NCBI GenBank assembly: GCA_026419335.1
Contig: JANZZP010000066.1
Span: 1 to 7,823 of the forward strand
Length of the DNA stretch: 7,823 bases
Source: Elusimicrobiales bacterium
GTDB taxonomy: Bacteria > Elusimicrobiota > Elusimicrobia > Elusimicrobiales > UBA9959
Direction of reading: 5' to 3'
Both the position numbers and the translations under genes were made by a program. This document shows, in pieces, positions 1-6,404 of this stretch. A model generated the notes under the pieces. It ran no database searches. It saw nothing but the letters and a program-made list of their open reading frames with translations, and had not been told where the DNA came from. Position 1 is the first letter of the stretch. Each line of letters opens with the position of its first letter.

Positions 1-174
1 ATAAATCTTATCTATATGCGGATTATTCACAAAGAGGCTTTTTGTAGCAGGATTACTGACAACAATAGAGATTTTGGATTGCGGATAAACTCTCTTAATC
101 TGTCTGATAACAGGCGTAAGCTGTAGCAGATCGCCAATCGCCCCAGGTTTGAGAAGGAGAAGGTTTTTAACCAA
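1..174 (-). CDS. GT9 heptosyltransferase-family protein, N-terminal 58 residues (cut by left edge)
   Basis: This is the start of a GT9 (ADP-heptose:LPS heptosyltransferase superfamily) glycosyltransferase; the rest lies left of the window. The translation opens LVKNLLLLKPGAIGDLLQLT: a first beta strand, then the K-P-G-A-I-G-D-L loop typical of GT9 N-termini. Asp15 sits where the family's N-terminal catalytic Asp lies. It continues with a helix and a second strand (SKISIVVS). The start is TTG at 174, read leftwards. No ATG, GTG or other TTG occurs in frame between it and the upstream in-frame TGA at 219-217. An AAAAAAAGG-type ribosome site at 184-192 lies about 9 bases upstream. GC by hand count is about 39%, like the minus-strand genes at 5618-7442 and unlike the plus-strand operon beside it. 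The sugar and acceptor cannot be told from this fragment. Confidence 0.88.
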   Translation of the reverse strand, partial: MVKNLLLLKPGAIGDLLQLTPVIRQIKRVYPQSKISIVVSNPATKSLFVNNPHIDKIY

Positions 175-176
175 TT

Positions 177-205
177 TTGTTGACCTTTTTTTAGGAAAAT
201 ATAAT
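177..205 (+). promoter_or_regulatory. Possible promoter for the plus-strand glycosyltransferase operon
   Basis: TTGTTG (177-182) is followed after 17 bases by a perfect TATAAT (200-205). An alternative pairing is TTGACC (180-185) with a second TATAAT (205-210) at a long 19-base spacing. Either would drive the rightward operon with a leader of roughly 85-130 bases. The -10 elements lie on the same bases as the -10 of the leftward promoter, so the two would compete. The -35 is weak in the first case and the spacing is poor in the second. Confidence 0.3.
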
Positions 206-229
206 ATAATTACTAATCAAAAATGTAAA
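201..229 (-). promoter_or_regulatory. Sigma70-type promoter for the leftward GT9 gene
   Basis: On the minus strand, TTTACA (229-224) and TATTAT (206-201) are separated by exactly 17 bases. Transcription would begin near 194, just upstream of the AAAGG ribosome site and about 20 bases before the TTG start at 174. Each hexamer is one mismatch from consensus. The region is AT-rich, so chance matches are possible. Confidence 0.45.
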
Positions 230-233
230 TTAA

Positions 234-259
234 ATTTAATATCTATTTAGATAATAAAA
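234..259. repeat. Imperfect 12-2-12 inverted repeat in the divergent intergenic region
   Basis: The arms ATTTAATATCTA (234-245) and TAGATAATAAAA (248-259) pair at 10 of 12 positions around a TT centre. The inner six pairs (TATCTA/TAGATA, 240-253) are perfect. The geometry resembles a dimeric regulator's site downstream of the putative rightward promoter. Such repeats arise easily in DNA this AT-rich. Confidence 0.25.
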
Positions 260-337
260 ACTTTAAAAAGAAAGGGAATTAGATTGTACAAAGGTTAAAG
301 GATAGTTTGTGTTACACCTGCTGGTAGAAGAAGATAT

Positions 338-1201
338 ATGAAATTATTAACCCCCTATCTTGTAAAAAATATGGAAAGAGGGTTTGTAGATGAATGGCAG
401 ATATGGGTGAATACTAATAATGTGCTGGATTTAGCTTTTTTTGAATTGTTAGAAAAAAATTTTGAAAAAATAAAATTAATCCAACAGCCAAGAGGTGTTA
501 TTAATGGTAACGCCTCAATCAATGATTTTTATAAATTTTGTTGTGATGAAGACTCTATTTATATAAAATTTGATGACGATATTGTCTGGCTTGAGCCAGA
601 TTTTTTTGTGAAATTTTTAGACTTTAGAATTACCAATAAAGATTTTTTTTTAGTTTTCCCACTCACAATTAATAATGCTGTTTGCTCACATATTCTACAA
701 CAGCTTAAGAAAATAAAAAATTCAAATTATATAAGAGCAAATGCATTAGATGATATTGGTTGGAAAGACCCTTATTTTGCTGAAAAGCTTCACTTGTGGT
801 TTTTGGAAAAAATAAGAGAAAACTCTTTTAATGATCTATTTTTTGATTATACCCCAATTGCTTTAAACAGATTTTCAATAAATTGTTTTGCCTGGTTTGG
901 TAACGAATTTAAAAAGTTTGGAGGGGTAATTGAAGGAGATGATGAGGAGGCTCTTTCGGTTCATAAAGTTATGGAAATTAAAAAAAGTAATTGTATATAT
1001 GGTAGTGCCATAGTTTCTCATTTTGCTTTTTATACTCAGAGAGAATATTTGGATAATACAAAAGTATTGTATCTATATGAACAGATTTTAAAAAACGATA
1101 AAGAATTAAATAGTATTTTTAATAAAGTTAATTTAATAGCTAATTCAGTCGATAATAAAGATTTAATAAGTTCAAAGATGACCGGAAAAAAAATTAAATG
1201 A
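338..1201 (+). CDS. GT-A-like glycosyltransferase, damaged at both ends (start missing or non-canonical, frameshifted C-terminus)
   Basis: This is a probable nucleotide-sugar glycosyltransferase and the first gene of the plus-strand operon. The core has a DxD-type metal/nucleotide-sugar motif, FDDDIVW, with the aspartates at residues 79-81, and a later acidic motif, EGDDEE. The ATG at 338 gives 287 residues but omits the first beta strand. The frame stays open upstream to 299 and reads IVCVTPAGRRRY before that ATG, which looks like the native N-terminus. No ATG, GTG or TTG lies in that stretch. ATA at 302 stands where Met would be expected, with AAAGG at 290-294 seven bases upstream. A TTG at 284 with AAAGGGA before it is cut off by an in-frame TAA at 296. 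The 3' end stops at TGA 1199-1201, just after an A8 run (1186-1193), and the neighbouring frame continues for 47 more codons. Donor and acceptor are unknown. It may be a decaying, phase-variable or non-canonically expressed gene, or it may carry sequencing errors. Confidence 0.7.
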   Translation: MKLLTPYLVKNMERGFVDEWQIWVNTNNVLDLAFFELLEKNFEKIKLIQQPRGVINGNASINDFYKFCCDEDSIYIKFDDDIVWLEPDFFVKFLDFRITNKDFFLVFPLTINNAVCSHILQQLKKIKNSNYIRANALDDIGWKDPYFAEKLHLWFLEKIRENSFNDLFFDYTPIALNRFSINCFAWFGNEFKKFGGVIEGDDEEALSVHKVMEIKKSNCIYGSAIVSHFAFYTQREYLDNTKVLYLYEQILKNDKELNSIFNKVNLIANSVDNKDLISSKMTGKKIK

Positions 1202-1337
1202 TCTTATACATGATCTTTCTAAAAAAGAAATAATACCTTATGTAAGAATAAAGATAAAAATAAGATTAATTTCTTTGAGAGAATTAAAAAGCAGAGTAAT
1301 CAAGTTAAAAGATAAAATTTTAAAGTTATTCAGATAA
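1194..1337 (+). other. Out-of-frame C-terminal tail of the upstream glycosyltransferase
   Basis: A 47-codon open stretch ends at TAA 1335-1337. Its frame opens only after a TGA at 1179-1181, so it overlaps the upstream gene's frame by 18 bases, and the A8 run at 1186-1193 lies inside that overlap. It has no ATG or GTG, and its only TTG is mid-way at 1275, so it is unlikely to be an independent gene. Removing one A would fuse it to the upstream protein, giving 344 residues if translation began at ATA 302. The peptide is strongly basic (14 Lys/Arg against 5 Asp/Glu) and alternates with Ile/Leu, as expected for an amphipathic membrane-surface segment common at glycosyltransferase C-termini. It ends 17 bases before glf, with the glf ribosome site immediately after its stop. 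Confidence 0.65.
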
Positions 1338-1354
1338 AAGGAGATTTAAAAATA

Positions 1355-2503
1355 ATGTTTAATTTTGTTGTTGTTGGCGCAGGCTTTGCTGGTTCGGTTA
1401 TTGCAGAAAGAATAGCCACTCAGCTAAAAGAAGAAGTTCTAATAATTGAAAGGCGAAACCACGTTGGAGGCAATTGTTATGACTATAATGATGAAAACGG
1501 GATAATTGTTCATAGATATGGTCCCCATATTTTTCATACGGATGAAAAAAAGATTTTAGACTATTTAGCTAACTTTACAACTTGGAATATTTATCATCAT
1601 AAAGTATTGGCACTTATAGATGGGAAAAAGGTGCCAATACCTTTTAATTTTAATTCCATGGATATGCTATTTCCGATGAGTTTATCTCAAAAGCTTCAGC
1701 AAAAATTACTCAAAAAGTTTTCTTATGGAAGTAAAATTCCAATCTTGGAGCTTAAAAAGATAAGGGATAACGACATACAGTTCTTAGCAAATTTTATTTA
1801 TGAAAAAGTTTTTTTGAATTATACAGCAAAACAATGGGGCAAAAGGCCTGAAGAAATAAATCCTGAAGTAACTTCAAGGGTTCCAGTTTTTATTGGTAGA
1901 GATGATAGATATTTCAACGATAGGTATCAATATATACCTAAAGGGGGTTATACAAAAATTTTTCAAAATATGCTGAATCATCCAAAAATAAAGATTATGC
2001 TTAATACAGATTTTAAAGAAATAATGCGGGTTGACGATAAAAATAAAAAAATATTTTTTTTAAATAACGAATTTCAGGGTAAAATTGTATACACTGGGAT
2101 GTTGGATGAGCTATTTAATTATAAATATGGTGTTCTTCCTTATAGAAGTTTACGATTTGTTTTTGAACAAATAGAAAAAGACTATTTTCAAGAAACGGCC
2201 AGTGTCAATTATCCGAATGATTATGATTTTACAAGAATTACAGAGTTTAAACATATTCATCCAGCTAAAGTTTCAAAAACCACTATAGCTTATGAATATC
2301 CCAAGGACTATAAACGTGGTGAAGAACCATATTATCCTATGTTTACTGACGAGGGCCAAAAAAAATACAAAAAATACAATGAATTGGCAAGTAAATATAA
2401 AAACTTAATAATAGTTGGTAGATTGGCCGATTATAAATACTATGATATGGATGATGTTATAAAAAGAGCATTGGAAGTTTTTGAAGGAAAGATAAAAGGT
2501 TAA
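1355..2503 (+). CDS. glf: UDP-galactopyranose mutase
   Basis: This cytoplasmic flavoenzyme interconverts UDP-galactopyranose and UDP-galactofuranose, the Galf donor for surface glycans. At 382 residues it is a normal bacterial length. Visible signatures are the FAD Rossmann loop GAGFAG (8-13), the acidic end of the second strand with IERRNHVGGN (31-40), and RYGPHIFHT (54-62). YTAKQW (156-161) contains the Trp that stacks on the uridine/substrate, followed by the substrate-loop region SRVPVF (174-179), RDDRYFNDRYQ (182-192) and YRSLRF (263-268). The C-terminal signature GRLADYKYYDMDD (355-367) is also present. By hand alignment to E. coli Glf, Arg175 and Arg294 correspond to the two conserved phosphate-contacting arginines (Klebsiella R174 and R280). 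The start has AAGGAG about 11 bases upstream. The enzyme needs UDP-Gal, presumably from GalE encoded elsewhere. The next gene starts 6 bases after its stop. GC is about 27-28% in sampled lines. Confidence 0.97.
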   Translation: MFNFVVVGAGFAGSVIAERIATQLKEEVLIIERRNHVGGNCYDYNDENGIIVHRYGPHIFHTDEKKILDYLANFTTWNIYHHKVLALIDGKKVPIPFNFNSMDMLFPMSLSQKLQQKLLKKFSYGSKIPILELKKIRDNDIQFLANFIYEKVFLNYTAKQWGKRPEEINPEVTSRVPVFIGRDDRYFNDRYQYIPKGGYTKIFQNMLNHPKIKIMLNTDFKEIMRVDDKNKKIFFLNNEFQGKIVYTGMLDELFNYKYGVLPYRSLRFVFEQIEKDYFQETASVNYPNDYDFTRITEFKHIHPAKVSKTTIAYEYPKDYKRGEEPYYPMFTDEGQKKYKKYNELASKYKNLIIVGRLADYKYYDMDDVIKRALEVFEGKIKG

Positions 2504-2509
2504 AGTAAG

Positions 2510-3496
2510 ATGAATGTGAGAGAAACTATTTGTGCAGTTGTGGTCACGTTTAATAGAAGACAATTACTAATAGAGTGTTTAGATGCACTAAAAAATCAGA
2601 CTTATCCACTCGATGCAATTTATATAGTCGACAATGCTTCTAATGATAAAACTCCCGAGCTTTTATTAGAATCTGCCTATATAAAAGAATTACCTCCTCC
2701 AAATTTAAGTGAACCGTGGGAAAAAGACTTTGAAATTAAAAATAACATTAATGGTAACCCAATAAAAGTCCATTATGTAAGAATGCATGAAAATACCGGA
2801 AGTTCTGGTGGTTTTCACGAAGGTATTAAAAGAGGATATGAAAGAGGCTATGATTGGTTTTGGCTTATGGACGATGATGTAGAAGCTTTTACTTACGGTT
2901 TAGCAAATTTGCTCAAATACATTAATATCTCAAAATTTATACAATCGTCACGACAGCTTCCGAATGGAAATATTTTCTATTGGGGAGATATAGTAACCTC
3001 GGATGGGAAATATATCAGTGTTGGTGATAAAATCTCTGAGAAAGATTATATTGAAATAAACACTGGTTGTTTTGAGGGAATGTTTATTCACAGGGATATA
3101 ATAACTAAGATTGGCTATCCTAAAAAAGAGTTATTTATGGTTGGGGATGATACTTTTTATGGATGGATGGCCTCTAAATATATGAGGATAATTTGTATTA
3201 AAGAATGTTGTCTAAAAAAAAAGATAGAACCTAAAAAGATTAAGGCCCCTTTGACGGAGTATCTTTTTTTTAGAAATAATTATTTTTTATTAAAGTGTTT
3301 TACCAATGACTCAACTATCGCTAAAATAAGATTTTTTTTAAAGGTCATAAAAAAAGTTTTAAGCAGAATAATTGTTTATAAGTCTGGTGCACTTGCTTTT
3401 GCAGTTCTAAAAGGATATATTGATGGAGTAATGGGGGACTTTTCAAATAAATATATTAAAAAAATCTTAACTCAAAATAATATTAAAAAAATATGA
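2510..3496 (+). CDS. GT2 glycosyltransferase, probable galactofuranosyltransferase (GlfT/rhamnosyltransferase-like)
   Basis: This GT-A fold, family 2 transferase (328 residues) would act at the cytoplasmic face of the inner membrane. The N-terminal motif VVTFNRR (11-17) and VDNASND (40-46) bind the nucleotide. NTGSSGGFHEGIKRG (95-109) is the glycine-rich segment typical of the galactofuranosyl/rhamnosyl branch of GT2. The metal-binding aspartates are in LMDDDVE (119-125), and GDDTFYG (212-218) matches the position of the catalytic acidic motif. The C-terminal part (about 255-328) is basic and hydrophobic, probably membrane-associated. Only 6 bases separate it from glf, which supports UDP-Galf as donor; this is inferred from context and motif style, and rhamnose remains possible. 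AAAAGG at 2494-2499, inside the end of glf, is the likely ribosome site. An A9 run at 3214-3222 keeps the reading frame. Its last four bases, ATGA, overlap the next start. Confidence 0.85.
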   Translation: MNVRETICAVVVTFNRRQLLIECLDALKNQTYPLDAIYIVDNASNDKTPELLLESAYIKELPPPNLSEPWEKDFEIKNNINGNPIKVHYVRMHENTGSSGGFHEGIKRGYERGYDWFWLMDDDVEAFTYGLANLLKYINISKFIQSSRQLPNGNIFYWGDIVTSDGKYISVGDKISEKDYIEINTGCFEGMFIHRDIITKIGYPKKELFMVGDDTFYGWMASKYMRIICIKECCLKKKIEPKKIKAPLTEYLFFRNNYFLLKCFTNDSTIAKIRFFLKVIKKVLSRIIVYKSGALAFAVLKGYIDGVMGDFSNKYIKKILTQNNIKKI

Positions 3497-4515
3497 AAAA
3501 TATTTTAGTTATTAGAACTGCAGGACTAGGTGACATGATTCTTACATTATCAGCTGTTTCTCCTATAAAAAGAAAATATCCAAATGCAAATATTTATTTT
3601 TTGACAGATACACAAAATCTTTTTTTTCTGAAAAACTTTAATTTTGTTAAAGAAACATTTGAGTATAAAAGAGGACTTAGAAACATAATAAAATCTATTG
3701 ATCTTTTAAAAAAAATAAATATAGACATAATTATTAACTTCGAAAGAGGTTTTAAAAAAACACTTATATCATATTTAATTCATAGTCCAATAAGAATAGG
3801 ATATGATATTTTTTTAAATAATTTTTTTAACACACATTTTGTTAAAGATTTTAGAAACAATTTAAATATTCATATGCGGAAAAGATATTATGAATTGACA
3901 AAAGTTTTAGATTTAGATTGTTATGATGTTAAGCTTGAATTTACACCTAACTATGAAGCAGTAAAAAAAGTCGAAGATTTTTTATTAAGAAATAGCATTA
4001 ACGAAAAAGACATTATTATCGGAATTAATCCAGTTACGGGATTTAAATCAAAGTACTGGATAAATGAAAGATGGGCCAAAGTAGCTGATTATTTAATTGA
4101 GGAACAAAATGCTAAAGTTATATTAACATACGGACCTTCACAAGATCAATTAGATACCTGTTTGAATATCATTAGTCTAATGAAAAATAAACCTATTCTC
4201 TCATTTAAAACAGACCTTGTTGAATTTGGAGCTTTACTAAAAAAACTAGATTTTTTAATATGCCTCGATTCTGGTCCGTTTCATTTTGCAGTTTCATTAG
4301 GTATTCCCACGGTTTCTTTATGGGGAAGGGGAAACCTAAAGCAATGGGGGCCAGAAGGCAACAATAATATTATTATAACGAAAAATGTTGAATGTTCGCC
4401 TTGTAACAAATTTGAATGTGAAAATACAATATGTATGTCTTCTATAACTGTTGATGATGTTATTAAAGCTACAGATATTATTTTAAAATCGGTTAGAGAG
4501 TTAAAAAAACAATGA
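3493..4515 (+). CDS. GT9 glycosyltransferase (heptosyltransferase family)
   Basis: This GT-B fold protein of 340 residues has the standard GT9 length. The N-terminus MKNILVIRTAGLGDMILTLS carries the family's G-x-G-D loop with Asp14 at the presumed catalytic position. The C-terminal domain has GINPVTGFKSKYW (177-189) and the ADP-sugar site motif LDSGPFHFA (258-266), then PTVSLWG (272-278) and QWGPEG (284-289). A four-cysteine cluster follows (Cys301, 304, 309, 314), as in many GT9 enzymes, probably structural. Heptose is the classical substrate, but GT9 members inside O-chain clusters can use other sugars, so the donor is uncertain. The start overlaps the previous gene by ATGA (3493-3496) with no strong ribosome site, so translation is probably coupled. 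Parts of the gene are very AT-rich (about 18% GC in two sampled 60-base lines). Confidence 0.9.
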   Translation: MKNILVIRTAGLGDMILTLSAVSPIKRKYPNANIYFLTDTQNLFFLKNFNFVKETFEYKRGLRNIIKSIDLLKKINIDIIINFERGFKKTLISYLIHSPIRIGYDIFLNNFFNTHFVKDFRNNLNIHMRKRYYELTKVLDLDCYDVKLEFTPNYEAVKKVEDFLLRNSINEKDIIIGINPVTGFKSKYWINERWAKVADYLIEEQNAKVILTYGPSQDQLDTCLNIISLMKNKPILSFKTDLVEFGALLKKLDFLICLDSGPFHFAVSLGIPTVSLWGRGNLKQWGPEGNNNIIITKNVECSPCNKFECENTICMSSITVDDVIKATDIILKSVRELKKQ

Positions 4516-5621
4516 ATAGTAAAAATATTATAGTATTTCATCCTATTAGCAAATGGATAGGAGGTGGAGAGACAGGATTGCTTGATTTGTTGAGAAATAT
4601 TGATAAAAATAAATTTAAAATACAAGTAGTTATCCCATATAAAGGACCATTATCAGAGGAGCTAACCAAAATTAATATTCCAATCAAATTTCTCCATATT
4701 AGAAGATGGCACTCACTAGAAACTAAAGTTTTATTACCTTATTTAATGATTAAATTATCTTTCATTATTAAATCTTTTAATCCTGACTTGATATTTTGTA
4801 ATTCTCATGATGTTGTTCCTTTTGGAGTTTTATCTAAGATCATATTTAAAAAGCCTGTTGTGTCATTTATTGGGGTTGAGTTGCATCGAAATTTAGCTAA
4901 AAAATATTTAGTCAGTTATTCTGATGCAATAATTGTTAAAACTGAATGGCAGAAAAAGGAGTTAGAAGCAATAAAGTGCAAGAATGTTCATAATTTAGGA
5001 GATGGTTTTGAAATTGATAAGTTTGTTATAGGTGATAAAGAAATTGCAAAAGAAGAATTAAGAAAGGAATTAAAATTACAACCCGATAGCTTTATTTTAT
5101 TAAGTGTAGGTCGTTTTGAAGATGTAAAAAATTTTGAATATACTATTAAAGCTCTATCAGAATTAAATCTAAATAACGTTTATCTAATAATAATTGGTGC
5201 AAAATTTGATAATTCTTTATATGAAAAAAAAATAGTTAATTTAATTAAAGAATTAAACTTGGAGCAACAGGTCAAAATTCTACCATTTACTCGAAATTTA
5301 CAAAAATATTTTTTAGGATCAGATGTATTTATTCAAAGTTCAAAAAGTGAGGGTTTACCCCGTTCTGTTATAGAAGCAATGCTTTATGGTTTACCTATAA
5401 TACTTTCTGATATAGAACCACATATAGAAATCATACAAAAAGCAAAGGGGTTTTTAACAAATCTTTACAATACTAGTGCTCTATCAGAGAAAATACTCTA
5501 TTTTTATAATAATAGAAAAATCGTTGAAGAATTCGGAAATTATAATAGAAAAATTTCAGTTCAAAATTATGACATCAAATTTTATGTAAAAAAAATAGAA
5601 GAAATATTTACAAATAGCTAA
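4512..5621 (+). CDS. GT4 glycosyltransferase (GT-B, RfaB/GPI-GnT-like)
   Basis: This retaining, family 4 glycosyltransferase has 369 residues, a full length for the family. The N-terminal domain has the glycine-rich acceptor loop WIGGGETGLLDLL (15-27) after the first strand IIVFHP. The C-terminal domain opens with LLSVGRFEDVKN (196-207), the usual GT4 linker and phosphate-binding segment. It then has IIIGA (226-230), SDVFIQSSKSEGLPRSVIEAM (270-290) with the EX7E pair Glu280 and Glu288, and GLPIILSDI (293-301). It probably adds a hexose or similar sugar to the glycan built by the upstream enzymes; the sugar cannot be assigned. The start overlaps the previous stop by ATGA (4512-4515), implying translational coupling. 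It is the last gene of the operon, and its TAA overlaps the TAG of the opposing gene within the four bases CTAA (5618-5621). Confidence 0.92.
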   Translation: MNSKNIIVFHPISKWIGGGETGLLDLLRNIDKNKFKIQVVIPYKGPLSEELTKINIPIKFLHIRRWHSLETKVLLPYLMIKLSFIIKSFNPDLIFCNSHDVVPFGVLSKIIFKKPVVSFIGVELHRNLAKKYLVSYSDAIIVKTEWQKKELEAIKCKNVHNLGDGFEIDKFVIGDKEIAKEELRKELKLQPDSFILLSVGRFEDVKNFEYTIKALSELNLNNVYLIIIGAKFDNSLYEKKIVNLIKELNLEQQVKILPFTRNLQKYFLGSDVFIQSSKSEGLPRSVIEAMLYGLPIILSDIEPHIEIIQKAKGFLTNLYNTSALSEKILYFYNNRKIVEEFGNYNRKISVQNYDIKFYVKKIEEIFTNS

Positions 5622-6403
5622 TAATATTTAATTTTTTTGGGAATATTATTTTTAAAATCTGTTAACTCCTTTAAACTGACATACTTTATAAATACAGAAA
5701 ATGCTGAAATTGCACAGTATGTTAGTCCCGGAACTCCGTCGAGAAACCCCAATCTTACAAAATACTTATAAAAAAAGGTAAAAAGTGGCCTGACTGTTAT
5801 CTGAAATAAATTAAATTTTCTTCCCTTATCCTTGTAAGTCTGAGCAGAAATATATGAGTATTTTAAATTTGAAACGGCGAAGTCGCAGGCGGATCTTCCT
5901 ATGAAATGGAGTATATCATTTTTTAGCTTTCCAATTCTGCCATAGGATACAAATACTCCATGAGGGCTTAATCCACCCCATTGGCCCTTCTCTTTGTTGA
6001 AAAGTCTCGGAACTCTGCTGGGATACCATCCAGAATGTTTTATCCATCTGTTCATAAAAAAAGGTTTTCTTGGTATTAAAAAACAATCATAGCCAGTTTG
6101 GTCCAAATCTAATGACTTAATTTCCTCTATCAACTCTTTGCTTAGTCTTTCATCGGCATCTAAACTAATGACCCATTTGTTTTCACACATTGATGTGGCA
6201 AACCTGTGCTGTTCTATATTGCCGGGCCACGGTCTCTGGATTATTTTATCAGTATATTCTTTACAGATTTCTATGGTTTTATCAGTACTAAAAGAATCTA
6301 CAACTACAATTTCATCAACCCATTTGACACTTTCCAGGCAATCTCTTATATTCTTTTCTTCGTTAAAGGTTATAATTTCTGCGGATATTTTGGTTTTTGC
6401 CAA
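5618..6403 (-). CDS. GT2 glycosyltransferase of the WaaE/KdtX (LPS core) type
   Basis: This small GT-A enzyme (261 residues) resembles WaaE/KdtX, which in enterobacteria adds a beta-1,4-glucose to the first core heptose. Motifs are AEIITFNEEKNIRDCLESV (8-26), DEIVVVDSFSTDKT (30-43) and the DxD motif SLDADERL (80-87). RVPRLFNK (130-137), SPHGVF (146-151) and LHFIGR (165-170) follow, then the C-terminal block YKYFVRLGFLDGVPGLTYC (212-230) that marks this subfamily and probably lies along the membrane. The start is TTG at 6403, with GGAG (6413-6410) seven bases upstream inside the end of the preceding gene. That gene's stop lies one base before the TTG, so the two form an operon. Its end overlaps the GT4 stop on the other strand. 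The exact sugar is inferred from the family only. GC is about 33-45%, clearly higher than in the opposing operon. Confidence 0.9.
   Translation of the reverse strand: MAKTKISAEIITFNEEKNIRDCLESVKWVDEIVVVDSFSTDKTIEICKEYTDKIIQRPWPGNIEQHRFATSMCENKWVISLDADERLSKELIEEIKSLDLDQTGYDCFLIPRKPFFMNRWIKHSGWYPSRVPRLFNKEKGQWGGLSPHGVFVSYGRIGKLKNDILHFIGRSACDFAVSNLKYSYISAQTYKDKGRKFNLFQITVRPLFTFFYKYFVRLGFLDGVPGLTYCAISAFSVFIKYVSLKELTDFKNNIPKKIKYY
5620..5653 (+). terminator. Weak AT-only hairpin between convergent genes, possible terminator
   Basis: AATAATATT (5620-5628) and AATATTATT (5642-5650) form a perfect nine-base-pair inverted repeat with a 13-base loop. Uridines follow the right arm (5649-5653) on the plus strand. 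It sits immediately after the GT4 stop and inside the last codons of the opposing gene. A stem of only A-T pairs is a poor intrinsic terminator, so this is tentative. Confidence 0.25.
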
Positions 6404-6404
6404 T

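Noticed and set aside
229..240. Twelve-base palindrome ATTAAATTTAAT
   Set aside because: It contains only A and T in a very AT-rich spacer, so a chance match is likely.
643..651. T9 run (and T7 at 601-607) in the first glycosyltransferase gene
   Set aside because: Both are read through in frame with sensible protein on each side; they only show that the gene is rich in homopolymers.
1889..1891. Phe179 of Glf where E. coli has the second Arg of R-I-P-V-R
   Set aside because: By hand alignment the conserved substrate-loop Arg (Klebsiella R174) matches Arg175, which is present, so this is not a lost catalytic residue.
3214..3222. A9 run in the GT2 gene as another slippage site
   Set aside because: The reading frame is intact through it and the protein continues with a normal C-terminal region, so there is no evidence of a frame change.
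4281..4625. Minus-strand open frame of 114 codons across the GT9/GT4 boundary
   Set aside because: It lies wholly opposite two well-supported genes, has no recognisable motif, and is a shadow of their coding.
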